DNA from: JAFLDD01 sp049314715
Lineage (GTDB): Bacteria > Pseudomonadota > Alphaproteobacteria > Rickettsiales > UBA3002
Direction of reading: 5' to 3'
Length of the DNA stretch: 18,865 nt
Assembly: GCA_049314715.1 (NCBI GenBank)
Contig: JBMOEL010000021.1
Coordinates: 1-18,865, forward strand
A model generated the notes under the pieces. It was not told the origin of the DNA. It did no database searches and worked only from the letters and a program-made list of their open reading frames with translations. A program made the position numbers and the translations under genes. This document shows, one piece after another, positions 6,008 through 13,095 of this stretch; position 1 is the first letter of the stretch; each line of letters starts with the position of its first letter.

Positions 6008-7465
6008 ATGACTCTTAGAAATCAGATAGGCTGGCACTTTGATAATAGCTATTCAAGGTTATCAAACGAACTGTTCGTTTCGCAACTACCGGAACCTGTG
6101 CGCGCGCCACGACTGCTTATACTCAATGAGTTATTGGCAGATACCCTTGGGCTGGATCCTTCAAAACTTTCCGATGAGGCCGGCGTAAATGTATTTGCTG
6201 GAAACAGCACCCCACAAGGTGCCAATCCTATCGCGCAGGCCTATGCAGGGCATCAGTTCGGTGGATTTACTATGCTCGGCGATGGACGTGCCGTCCTCTT
6301 AGGCGAACATATTGCTCCCGACGGACGACGTTTCGACATTCAGCTCAAAGGTTCAGGGAAAACCGTCTTTTCACGCCGGGGCGATGGACGTGCCGCTGTG
6401 GGGCCCATGTTGAGAGAATATATCATCAGTGAAGCAATGCATGCGCTGGGAATTCCCACGACCCGTAGCCTTGCTGTCATTGCAACAGGTGAGCCTGTGG
6501 TCCGTGAGACACTGCTACCAGGTGCCGTGCTCACGCGCGTTGCAGCAAGTCACATCCGCGTAGGCACCTTCGAGTATGTCGCTTCACAACAGAACATCCC
6601 TCTGCTCAGAGAGCTGGCCGATTACAGTATAGCTCGGCATTATGGCGAGCTCGGTCAGCATGGCAATGTTTACCAGGCGTTTTTGCAATCTTTCATGGAG
6701 CGTCAGGCGGCATTGCTCGCTCAATGGCAAGCCGTCGGTTTTATCCATGGCGTGATGAATACAGATAATATGGCAATTTCGGGCGAAACAATCGACTATG
6801 GTCCGTGCGCGTTTATGGATACTTACGATCCGATGACCGTGTTCAGCTCAATTGACCGCCATGGTCGATACGCCTATGCAAATCAGCCACTGATTGCGCA
6901 ATGGAATATCGCCCGCTTTGCTGAAGCGATTCTACCACTGCTGCATTCTGATCAGGAAAAGGCGATCGATATTGCTAGCGAAGCGATCGATCAATTCTCG
7001 GCGATGTTTAACCGCAGCTATTTACTCGATATGCGTAAAAAAGTTGGGCTATCTACTGAGGAATCCGATGACGAAGGCCTGATCAACTCACTACTAACAT
7101 TAATGCATGAGCAGCGTGTCGATTATACTAATACGTTCCGGGCGCTCAGCACTGATAGTGTGTCTCAGGTGACATATCCTGCATTCGCCGCCTGGCATTC
7201 GCGTTGGCAGGCGCGCTTACTGCGGCAGGAATCGACCAAAGAAGAAGTCTTACAGCTCATGCTAAGGCACAATCCAGCCCTGATTCCGCGCAACCATCGC
7301 GTAGAAGAAGCGCTCGAAGCTGCGGTCGAACGAGAAGATTTGTTACCACTGCATGACCTACTGGCCGCACTCCGTGATCCTTACGCAGGCCATGACCGTG
7401 ATACTCGGTACCAATCGACACCTCCAGCCAATTTACCGCCATACAAAACCTACTGCGGAACATAA
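6008..7465 (+). CDS. selO: SelO pseudokinase, protein AMPylator (YdiU/UPF0061)
   Basis: At 485 aa this is a full-length SelO. The family transfers AMP from ATP to Ser, Thr or Tyr of target proteins, using a kinase-like fold that binds ATP in flipped orientation, and is tied to redox homeostasis. Seen here are AYAGHQFGGFTMLGDGRA (about 78-95), the lysine motif IQLKGSGKT (Lys114), FSRRGDGRA (122-129), the helix REYIISEAMHALG with Glu142, the catalytic-loop motif HGVMNTDNM (Asp253, Asn254) and DYGP (Asp263), the metal-binding aspartate of SelO. The C-terminus is YCGT: Cys483 sits where animal SelO has selenocysteine. No Shine-Dalgarno is visible before ATG, but residues 1-25 match the family N-terminus well. 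The gene stands alone, with no neighbour on the same strand after it. Confidence 0.95.
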   Translation: MTLRNQIGWHFDNSYSRLSNELFVSQLPEPVRAPRLLILNELLADTLGLDPSKLSDEAGVNVFAGNSTPQGANPIAQAYAGHQFGGFTMLGDGRAVLLGEHIAPDGRRFDIQLKGSGKTVFSRRGDGRAAVGPMLREYIISEAMHALGIPTTRSLAVIATGEPVVRETLLPGAVLTRVAASHIRVGTFEYVASQQNIPLLRELADYSIARHYGELGQHGNVYQAFLQSFMERQAALLAQWQAVGFIHGVMNTDNMAISGETIDYGPCAFMDTYDPMTVFSSIDRHGRYAYANQPLIAQWNIARFAEAILPLLHSDQEKAIDIASEAIDQFSAMFNRSYLLDMRKKVGLSTEESDDEGLINSLLTLMHEQRVDYTNTFRALSTDSVSQVTYPAFAAWHSRWQARLLRQESTKEEVLQLMLRHNPALIPRNHRVEEALEAAVEREDLLPLHDLLAALRDPYAGHDRDTRYQSTPPANLPPYKTYCGT

Positions 7466-7629
7466 AGTGAGGCCTTCAGAATACGTCAACATGTGCTGTC
7501 ATCCGTGTTTAGGAGATAGCGCAGAATGGTACTCCGAATTAACGGCAGCAATGTCAGCCACATACTTGAAATGTGGGACACTATTCGGACAATAGTTCCA
7601 AACTCTAAAGGCCCTTGAAGTGACCAGAT

Positions 7630-7875
7630 TCATAATCTGACGCACAAATTTAGTTTCTGCACTTTGCTTAGCTTCTTGATTTCCAGTTCGCGTTTCAAAG
7701 CCTCGCTTTTCGTAGTATGTAGCTCGCAGAAGATTACCTCATAAGGGGCTCGGCCCCGGGTGTATTTTGCACCCTTGCCCTCGGCGTGCTTGGTCAGGCG
7801 CGCTTCTAGATTATTGGTGATACCCGTATAAAGTGTCTTATCCGCGCACTGAAGAATATAGACTGTCCAGGTCAA
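7630..7875 (-). CDS. Small GIY-YIG nuclease-domain protein (YhbQ-like)
   Basis: The 81-aa protein is a single GIY-YIG domain. The two signature strands are TVYILQC (4-10) and LYTGITNN (15-22). Arg26 and Glu63 (in KRELEIK) fit the catalytic arginine and the metal-binding glutamate of the fold. It is the compact type found in many bacteria; these are thought to act on DNA in repair or recombination, but the biological role of stand-alone members is poorly known. The start is TTG at 7875, with GAGGGA upstream, and it overlaps the stop of the DUF4169 gene (TTGA), so the two are translationally coupled. No other DNA-binding domain is fused. Confidence 0.88.
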   Translation of the reverse strand: MTWTVYILQCADKTLYTGITNNLEARLTKHAEGKGAKYTRGRAPYEVIFCELHTTKSEALKRELEIKKLSKVQKLNLCVRL

Positions 7876-8066
7876 GATCCCTCATCTTCCCTAGTGTCGC
7901 GTTTGTGTGCCTGCAAATGCCGGTCTAGTTTCTCCGCCTTCAATTTCTCTACATTTCTTTCGTGTTTGGTGCGCCCGTATTTCAGACGGTTCTCTTTGGC
8001 GCGGGTTTCTTCTTCGATGCGTATTTTGGCCTTACGCTTTTTATTTAAATTGATGATTTCACTCAT
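7872..8066 (-). CDS. DUF4169-family protein
   Basis: This 64-aa protein starts MSEIINLNKKRKAKIRIEEE and continues with highly charged Lys/Arg/Glu-rich helix, including the family hallmark of Asn-Arg-X-X-X-Gly-Arg-Thr-Lys (NRLKYGRTKHER, 26-37). It matches DUF4169, small basic proteins of unknown function found mainly in alphaproteobacteria. It has no hydrophobic segment and is probably a helical, nucleic-acid-binding or partner-binding protein; that is inference from composition. The start ATG at 8066 follows CGAGGT. Its stop overlaps the TTG start of the GIY-YIG gene. It lies 71 bp downstream of uup on the same strand, so a longer transcript is possible. Confidence 0.85.
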   Translation of the reverse strand: MSEIINLNKKRKAKIRIEEETRAKENRLKYGRTKHERNVEKLKAEKLDRHLQAHKRDTREDEGS

Positions 8067-8137
8067 ACGGACCTCGACAATGAGTTTTAGTGCTGCTTGA
8101 TTAAAAACAAGTGTGAAGAGCTTACCATTTTTAGGCG

Positions 8138-10009
8138 CTATTGTCCTACTAAAGCGGCTTTCTCTTCAAGCCTTTCCCACTGCGCCATTGCCTGTTCAAC
8201 TTCCTTTTGGTTTTGGGTCAGCAGACGCAATGCCTTGTCGAACTTTTCCGGTTCTCTCGAATAGAGGCCCGGATCTTCCAGTACCGCTGACAGGGTCTTG
8301 ATCTCCGTCTCCAAGAAGGTAATGCGGTCGGGCAATGTTTTTAACGCGTGTTGTTCTTTGAAGGTAAGTTTTGGGTTCTGAGGCTTGCGTGGTGCTACGG
8401 GTGGCAAAGGCTGGGAGGGCGCTTCTACGTTTTCGCTGCTTGCCGACTTACTCAGCGATTTTCCCGAACGCTTTCCCGTTTTTGCTGCCAGATAGTCGCT
8501 ATAGCCGCCGATATGGTTTTCGATCATCCCATCGCCTTCGAAGGCCATTACTTCCGTTACCGTGCGGTCAAGGAAATCGCGGTCATGGCTGACGATGATC
8601 AGGGTGCCGGTATAGGCGGCCAGAATATCCTGCAGCATATCGAGCGTATCCATATCCAGATCGTTGGTCGGTTCATCCAAGATCATGAGATTGCCCGGAT
8701 TGATCAATACGCGCGCCAGCATAAGCCGATTCTGCATGCCGCCCGACAACGTGCCAACATCGTCGCGGGCGCGTTTGGGGTCGAACATGAAACTCTTTAG
8801 ATACCCGGCCACATGGCGTGGTTTTTTTAGATCGCCGCCGATATAGACATAATCGCCATTGGGCGCGAGCGTATGCCACAATGTTTTTTGGGGATCGAGG
8901 GCGATGCGGTGCTGGTCAAAATAGGCGAGTTCAATTTTTTTGCTGCGATGGATAAACCCGCTATCCGACTCTAGCTCGCCCATCAGTAATTTGAGGAAGG
9001 TGGATTTGCCCGAACCGTTACGGCCAAGAATGCCGATGCGGTCGCCTTTGAGGATACGAAGCGAAAAATCGTTGAGGATGGGAATCTTTTTACCGTCGCG
9101 CTCGAAACGCTTGGTCACATGCTTGAACTCGGCAACGATTTTTGAAGAGGGCGTTTCCTTGAGGGGATCGATATCGATGGTTTTGGTTTTGGCGACGAAC
9201 GCTGCCTTGTCGACACGCAGTTTTTCGCGCAGACGATGGAGCTCATTCATGCGGCGCTGATTGCGTTTGCGGCGCGCGGTGACACCGCCTTGTGTCCAAT
9301 CCAACTCGTTCTCGAGCTTTCTACCCATGTTGTGCAGGGTGCGCGCTTCCTGTTCCAGAATGCCTGCGGCCCATTCGTCGAATTCGGCGTAGCCGGACGG
9401 AGCGATACGCACGCGGCCCTGTTCGATCCAGAATACTTTGCTGGTGAAGTTGCTGAGGAAGGTGCGATCGTGGCTGACGCAGATAACGGCGCTTTTGCTG
9501 CGGGCAAGGAATTGCTCCAGCCACTGGATTGCTTCGAGGTCGAGATGGTTTGTCGGTTCATCGAGCAATAGGATATCCGGCTCGTCTACCAATGCCTGGG
9601 CAAGGGCTGCGCGGCGCAGCTGGCCGCCGGAGAGATGGCTCATAATAGCTTCGGGATCGAGCGAAAGTGGCTGCAGCACCTTATCGGCACGGTAGGAAAG
9701 TTCTTCGGCGGTATCGGTCTCCCGATGCAGGCCTTCCCGCACAAAATCGCGGACGGTTTGCTGCGGTTTGAAGTTTACCGTCTGCGCGAGATAGCCGATG
9801 GTGATGCCCGGAAAGACGAAACGTTTGCCGGAATCGGTTTCCATCTCCTGCATAATCAGGCGCATTAAGGTAGTCTTGCCTGCACCGTTACGGCCGATGA
9901 GGCAGACTTTGTCGCCTTCTGCAATATGCAGGTTTACACCCTGGAACAGCAGCCTGCTGCCCATGGTCATGTAAATGTCTTCGAGGCTGAGAAGTAGGCG
10001 TTTGCTCAT
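8138..10009 (-). CDS. uup: ABC-F family ATPase Uup
   Basis: This 623-aa cytosolic protein has two ABC ATPase domains and no membrane part. Domain 1 has Walker A GRNGAGKTT (39-47), signature LSGGQ (126-130) and Walker B ILLLDEPTNHLD (146-157). Between the domains is the ABC-F linker with the Uup-like basic motif GGVTARRKRNQRR (241-253). Domain 2 has Walker A GRNGSGKST (329-337), LSGGM (421-425) and Walker B LMILDEPTNDLD (441-452). A Pro/Ser/Lys-rich hinge (about 515-555) leads to the C-terminal coiled coil (about 558-615) that binds DNA in Uup. Uup acts on ribosomes and has been linked to suppression of transposon excision and to branched DNA. The ATG has no Shine-Dalgarno and follows the stop of a small upstream ORF by one base, which suggests coupling. 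Confidence 0.93.
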   Translation of the reverse strand: MSKRLLLSLEDIYMTMGSRLLFQGVNLHIAEGDKVCLIGRNGAGKTTLMRLIMQEMETDSGKRFVFPGITIGYLAQTVNFKPQQTVRDFVREGLHRETDTAEELSYRADKVLQPLSLDPEAIMSHLSGGQLRRAALAQALVDEPDILLLDEPTNHLDLEAIQWLEQFLARSKSAVICVSHDRTFLSNFTSKVFWIEQGRVRIAPSGYAEFDEWAAGILEQEARTLHNMGRKLENELDWTQGGVTARRKRNQRRMNELHRLREKLRVDKAAFVAKTKTIDIDPLKETPSSKIVAEFKHVTKRFERDGKKIPILNDFSLRILKGDRIGILGRNGSGKSTFLKLLMGELESDSGFIHRSKKIELAYFDQHRIALDPQKTLWHTLAPNGDYVYIGGDLKKPRHVAGYLKSFMFDPKRARDDVGTLSGGMQNRLMLARVLINPGNLMILDEPTNDLDMDTLDMLQDILAAYTGTLIIVSHDRDFLDRTVTEVMAFEGDGMIENHIGGYSDYLAAKTGKRSGKSLSKSASSENVEAPSQPLPPVAPRKPQNPKLTFKEQHALKTLPDRITFLETEIKTLSAVLEDPGLYSREPEKFDKALRLLTQNQKEVEQAMAQWERLEEKAALVGQ

Positions 10010-10010
10010 G

Positions 10011-10205
10011 TTATGGGGAGGTTTTAGGTGGTTTTATGCCCGGGCGCAAGTAATGGCGAACTTTGTTCCTGCCTTTTGCCAGCCGTGCCTCAAACCGGTC
10101 GCCGTAAAATACAAGACGCGCAATCTGATCGCTTTGGCTATACACGTAGCTAGAAACTAATCTTGTGTCAGCAATCGTCGCTGAAGCTATGCTCAAAAGT
10201 AGCAA
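10011..10205 (-). CDS. Hypothetical small protein, possible 5'-truncated gene (64 aa or longer frame)
   Basis: The frame ends with TAA one base before the ATG of uup. It is listed from a TTG at 10205, but stays open upstream through positions that encode RRFQKWLGATPLLLL, giving the look of a basic start plus a hydrophobic, signal-like segment ending ASA. There is no ATG or GTG start in that upstream part before it enters the tRNA-fMet fragment at 10264. The C-terminal half (SQSDQIARLVFYGDRFEARL) reads like real protein but I do not recognise it. It may be a small exported protein with a TTG start, or the remains of a gene cut at its 5' end when the neighbouring island arrived. The tight link to uup favours real translation. 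Confidence 0.35.
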   Translation of the reverse strand: MLLLSIASATIADTRLVSSYVYSQSDQIARLVFYGDRFEARLAKGRNKVRHYLRPGIKPPKTSP

Positions 10206-10263
10206 CGGGGTAGCACCAAGCCATTTTTGAAATCTTCGAATCTTAGGAAAGTGGATATGGTGG

Positions 10264-10310
10264 TGGTTGCGGGGGCCAGATTTGAACTGACGACCTTTAG
10301 GTTATGAGCC
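10264..10310 (-). other. 3' fragment of tRNA-fMet: likely attachment site (att) half
   Basis: Read on the minus strand, 47 nt match the 3' part of initiator tRNA: GGCTCATAACCT (anticodon loop with CAT), then AAAGGTCGTC, a T-arm with loop TTCAAAT whose 5-bp stem still pairs, the 3' acceptor strand CCCCCGCA with ACCA. There is no D-arm or 5' acceptor upstream of it, and the 5' half of the anticodon stem no longer pairs beyond GG. So this is not a working tRNA but the duplicated core left by integration into tRNA-fMet. The missing half faces right, so the element extends rightwards, toward the integrase at 10499. Confidence 0.75.
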
Positions 10311-10409
10311 ACATGGTTATGCACACTCCCTATTTTAACGAAACCTATCTAAGCTAGATTAAAAGCCATTTTTAGAAGATTCTGTGTTTAATCTTGCTAT
10401 CTGGGATTT

Positions 10410-10451
10410 GCGGCAATAGGCTCTATTTTGCGGCAATGGTGCGGCAATAGG
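10410..10451 (+). repeat. Three direct repeats GCGGCAATRGG upstream of the integrase
   Basis: Copies start at 10410 (GCGGCAATAGG), 10430 (GCGGCAATGG) and 10441 (GCGGCAATAGG). They are 20 and 11 bp apart, within 90 bp of the integrase start. Such iterated motifs between att core and int are typical of arm-type binding sites for the integrase or of sites for an autoregulator. Which of these they are is not shown by the sequence. Confidence 0.55.
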
Positions 10452-10462
10452 AATTAGCGTTG

Positions 10463-10484
10463 TACCCTAAAATATACCCTAAAA
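10463..10484 (+). repeat. Tandem TACCCTAAAA pair before the integrase start
   Basis: TACCCTAAAA occurs at 10463-10472 and again at 10475-10484, a 12-bp period, just upstream of ATG 10499. It may be an operator or arm site. It also overlaps a TTG-started in-frame extension of the integrase, where it would encode YPKIYPKT; the repeat character argues against that being coding. Confidence 0.4.
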
Positions 10485-10498
10485 CGTATGAGACTGGC

Positions 10499-11671
10499 AT
10501 GACCAAGGATTTCAATTTTACCAAATCCACTATTCAGGCACTGCCCCTTCCCAAAAAAGGGATGCAGACATATCGCGATACCAAGGAAAAGGGATTGAGC
10601 CTCTATATTACCGCTGCGGGTGCGATAACTTTCTTCGTCCGTAAGCGCATCAGTGGACGCGATGAGCGGGTAAAACTGGGAGCCTTCCCTGAAATAACCG
10701 TAGAGAAAGCCAGAGTCGCTGCATTAAAAACCAAAGCAGCCATAGCTGGCGGCGCTAACCCTAACTTGGAAAAAACCAAACTGCGTGAAGAAACTACCTT
10801 TGCGGAGCTGTTTCGTGAGTACATGGAGCGGTATAGCAAGCCGCATAAAAAATCGTGGAAGTTTGACGATCGCGAGGTGAACAAGTTCCTCTCACATTGG
10901 TTCGGGCGTAAAATTTCTTCCATCAGCAAACAGGAAGTCGGAAAGCTGCATGATAAAATAGGCCAAGAGAATGGGCAGTATCAAGCTAACCGCGTGTTAG
11001 AGCGCATCCGCGCCATGTATAATAAAGCGATTGAGTGGGGATGGGATGGAACCAACCCCACTACGGGCATCAAGAAATTCCGTGAACGGTCACGCGACCG
11101 CTTCATGCAACCCGATGAACTAGTGCGTTTCCATGCTGCACTTGGCAAAGAAAAGAATGAGACAGCAAGGGATTACATCCTGATGTCTTTGCTTACAGGT
11201 GCGCGTAAATCCAATGTTCTGGCTATGCAGTGGTGTGAGATTAACTGGGAACGTGCCGAGTGGCGTATCAGCGAAACCAAGAATGGTGACCCAGTCACCG
11301 TGCCGCTGATGCCTTTGGCCATGAACATCCTCGAACGCCGCCGAGAGACTACTAATGGCAAATGGGTATTCCCAAGTGAGAATGGAAAAAATCACTATGC
11401 CGACCCAAAGAAAGCATGGCAGCGCCTGCTCGCAGAAGCCAAAATCACCGACCTCCGTATCCATGATATTCGGCGCACTTTGGGCAGCTATCAGGCTATG
11501 ACAGGCGCGTCCCTCGCCATCATCGGCAAATCACTCGGACATAAGTCTCAGCAGGCCACCGCTATCTATTCGCGGCTGAACCTTGACCCCGTGCGAGAGT
11601 CAATGATGCGCGCAACGGATGCTATGTTTGCACTTCCTGCACCAAAGAAAGCTGGGGGCAAAGACCGTTAG
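10499..11671 (+). CDS. P4-type tyrosine integrase (DUF4102 plus catalytic domain)
   Basis: From ATG 10499 the protein has 390 aa. The N-terminal DUF4102-like arm-binding domain is seen as YRDTKEKGLSLYITAAGAI through RVKLGAFPEITVEKAR (about 20-85). A SAM-like core-binding domain follows (about 95-180). The catalytic domain contains Arg236 (TGARKSN), the His322-X-X-Arg325 box (HDIRRTLG), His348 (LGHKS) and nucleophile Tyr357 (AIYSRL), so the active site is complete. Integrases of this type drive site-specific insertion and, with an excisionase, removal of islands at tRNA 3' ends; here a tRNA-fMet fragment lies 189 bp upstream. An in-frame TTG at 10460 would add 13 residues encoded by a tandem repeat, which I consider unlikely. 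No AlpA-like gene directly follows; the nearest is at 12890. Confidence 0.93.
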   Translation: MTKDFNFTKSTIQALPLPKKGMQTYRDTKEKGLSLYITAAGAITFFVRKRISGRDERVKLGAFPEITVEKARVAALKTKAAIAGGANPNLEKTKLREETTFAELFREYMERYSKPHKKSWKFDDREVNKFLSHWFGRKISSISKQEVGKLHDKIGQENGQYQANRVLERIRAMYNKAIEWGWDGTNPTTGIKKFRERSRDRFMQPDELVRFHAALGKEKNETARDYILMSLLTGARKSNVLAMQWCEINWERAEWRISETKNGDPVTVPLMPLAMNILERRRETTNGKWVFPSENGKNHYADPKKAWQRLLAEAKITDLRIHDIRRTLGSYQAMTGASLAIIGKSLGHKSQQATAIYSRLNLDPVRESMMRATDAMFALPAPKKAGGKDR

Positions 11672-11735
11672 GGCGTTGCACTGCCGCCAACACCGCCTAA
11701 ATTACATTAAGTATTATCAAGCACGCGGGGATTGC

Positions 11736-12788
11736 ATGGCTGCGACCACAAAAGTTGCACCCTCACTACAAATTGGTGAATATGAGCCGCTGGTATGGCT
11801 AGTGGCTATGCTATTTACGCAAAAATTTTGGGACAGAGAAGGTTTGACTTGGAGAGGCGCCACTCTTGGAGTCCTATTAAATTTGCAGGCTAATGTTGAT
11901 ACAGAGGAATCACAGCCAGAGTATAGTTCTGTCGGCGAGATTTATCAGGATGCAGAAGATTTCGTTGCAAGCGATGAAAAGGCAAAGGCTTGTATGGATG
12001 CCGTTCTTGAAGACATACGTCTGGGTGAGTTAAGTTATTATTCTCCGCGTGCTGATAAATGGGGCGAAAAACCAGCCTATCACCATGAAGAGCGTGATAT
12101 TGACTCATTTACATTTCTAAAATGGGCAGACGAAAATGGCTATCCCATAAGTGAAGAAGTGTTTGCGGCATCCAAAACTATCATTTCTATGGCTCGCTAT
12201 AAAAGGGAAGCCGCTGAGAGAGAAGAATACGCATTTCCTAGCATTACTCGCCAAGATTTCGAGCAGGAACGTAAGGTTCCTCTTTGGGAATTAGGCGCGG
12301 GTATTCTCTACCTAATTGGCCGCCGCAGTCGCGCCAAAGGCGAAGAGTCAGAATTTACAGGAAGCAATCGTTTATTCGAGGAAATGGCAGCATACGCCGC
12401 CGATGCAAAACTTGCAGGCGATTTGACTCTTATTGGAGAAAACGAAGATTTTTTGCAGTTAAAAGTCAAACCAGAGATTCTGATAAAATGGGCAACAAAT
12501 TTGCCAGTAATTCTCCCTATGTTGCATGGTTCGCCTGTTTCAACAGTTAAACCTGAATATTGCACCCCCGACATGGCGCTGATGTATGATGCCATTACCA
12601 AATTCTGGGGCGACTACGACCTTGCCAACCCCAACCCAAGTATTGCCCCAATGAAAAAAGATGTCGTAGCATGGTTGGTACAAGAGGCTGCTAGGCGAGG
12701 AATATCTGATTTTAGCGAAAGCCGAGCTAAGGTTCTCGACACTATCATACGATGCCCAAAAGCAAGGTTGGGAGGCAATACCTTCTAA
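11736..12788 (+). CDS. Unrecognised island cargo protein (350 aa)
   Basis: I do not recognise this protein. The start at ATG 11736 (after GGGGA) is chosen over an upstream in-frame start inside the end of the integrase gene. The N-terminus is MAATTKVAPSLQIGEYEPLV. The first third has an aliphatic segment (LVWLVAMLFTQKFW) and Asp/Glu-rich stretches. The middle has a charged helix ending in EREEYAFPSITRQDFEQE. The last quarter (PDMALMYDAITKFWGDYDLA through KKDVVAWLVQEAARRG) looks like a compact helical module that could be a small DNA- or partner-binding domain. No catalytic motif, signal peptide or membrane helix pair is visible. It lies 64 bp after the integrase on the same strand. Position suggests an element-specific regulatory or replication helper, but this is unsupported. 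Confidence 0.8.
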   Translation: MAATTKVAPSLQIGEYEPLVWLVAMLFTQKFWDREGLTWRGATLGVLLNLQANVDTEESQPEYSSVGEIYQDAEDFVASDEKAKACMDAVLEDIRLGELSYYSPRADKWGEKPAYHHEERDIDSFTFLKWADENGYPISEEVFAASKTIISMARYKREAAEREEYAFPSITRQDFEQERKVPLWELGAGILYLIGRRSRAKGEESEFTGSNRLFEEMAAYAADAKLAGDLTLIGENEDFLQLKVKPEILIKWATNLPVILPMLHGSPVSTVKPEYCTPDMALMYDAITKFWGDYDLANPNPSIAPMKKDVVAWLVQEAARRGISDFSESRAKVLDTIIRCPKARLGGNTF

Positions 12789-12800
12789 CCCTTGAACCCC

Positions 12801-12814
12801 ACCCCTGCGGGGGT
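12801..12814 (+). terminator. Weak stem-loop after the 350-aa gene
   Basis: ACCCC-TGCG-GGGGT forms a 5-bp GC-rich stem 12 bp after the stop codon at 12788; an alternative pairing AACCCC with GGGGTT is also possible. There is no T-run after it, so termination would be weak or Rho-assisted, and the assignment is tentative. Confidence 0.3.
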
Positions 12815-12853
12815 TGGAGGGCTGACTTCTGCGGTTAATCAAGGTTATGGCTT

Positions 12854-12880
12854 CATCAGGACTTTTAACAAACCCTGATG
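12854..12880. promoter_or_regulatory. Inverted repeat abutting the ribosome site of the AlpA-like gene
   Basis: CATCAGG (12854-12860) and CCTGATG (12874-12880) are perfect inverted repeats around a 13-nt A/T-rich spacer. The right arm touches the Shine-Dalgarno GGAG (12880-12883) of the gene starting at 12890. It could be an operator for the gene's own HTH product, or an RNA hairpin limiting translation. Confidence 0.45.
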
Positions 12881-12889
12881 GAGAACAAC

Positions 12890-13093
12890 ATGACTGACGC
12901 TAAAAATACCCTGCTTAATCGTGCCGATGCCGCAACCTATCTAGGAGTGTCGAAAGGCACATTGGAGGTATGGGCTTGCACAAAACGCTACCCATTGCCG
13001 TATGTGAAGGTGGGGCGGCTGGTGAAATACCGCCTGTCTGATTTGCAGGCTTTTGTGGCTTCCCGAACCATTGGTGGTGAGTTGGCTGAGTAG
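12890..13093 (+). CDS. AlpA/excisionase-like helix-turn-helix protein (67 aa)
   Basis: This small protein is one MerR-type winged HTH domain. The helix pair is LLNRADAATYLGVSKGTLEV (8-27), followed by the wing YVKVGRLVKYRLSDLQAFVA (38-57), the usual pattern of excisionase or AlpA-family DNA-binding proteins that bend att DNA or switch on element genes. The start at 12890 is chosen over ATG 12878 because GGAG lies 6 bases upstream and the earlier ATG is inside the inverted repeat. It is followed two bases after its stop by the next gene and so heads a three-gene unit ending in a tyrosine recombinase. It may act as excisionase for this recombinase, for the P4-type integrase, or as repressor. 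Confidence 0.85.
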   Translation: MTDAKNTLLNRADAATYLGVSKGTLEVWACTKRYPLPYVKVGRLVKYRLSDLQAFVASRTIGGELAE

Positions 13094-13095
13094 TT

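Noticed and set aside
7353..7595. 80-aa plus-strand ORF across the end of selO
   Set aside because: It overlaps the conserved selO C-terminus in another frame and has no ribosome site.
8348..9868. Several plus-strand ORFs (60-150 aa) inside uup
   Set aside because: They are antisense shadows of a well-defined ABC-F gene; none shows a domain or a ribosome site.
10410..10484. CRISPR array
   Set aside because: The repeats are 10-11 bp with uneven, very short spacing, unlike CRISPR repeats and spacers, and no cas gene is present.
11619..11735. Longer start for the 350-aa protein, overlapping the end of the integrase
   Set aside because: The extra residues are an out-of-frame reading of the integrase end and intergenic DNA; ATG 11736 is the more natural start.
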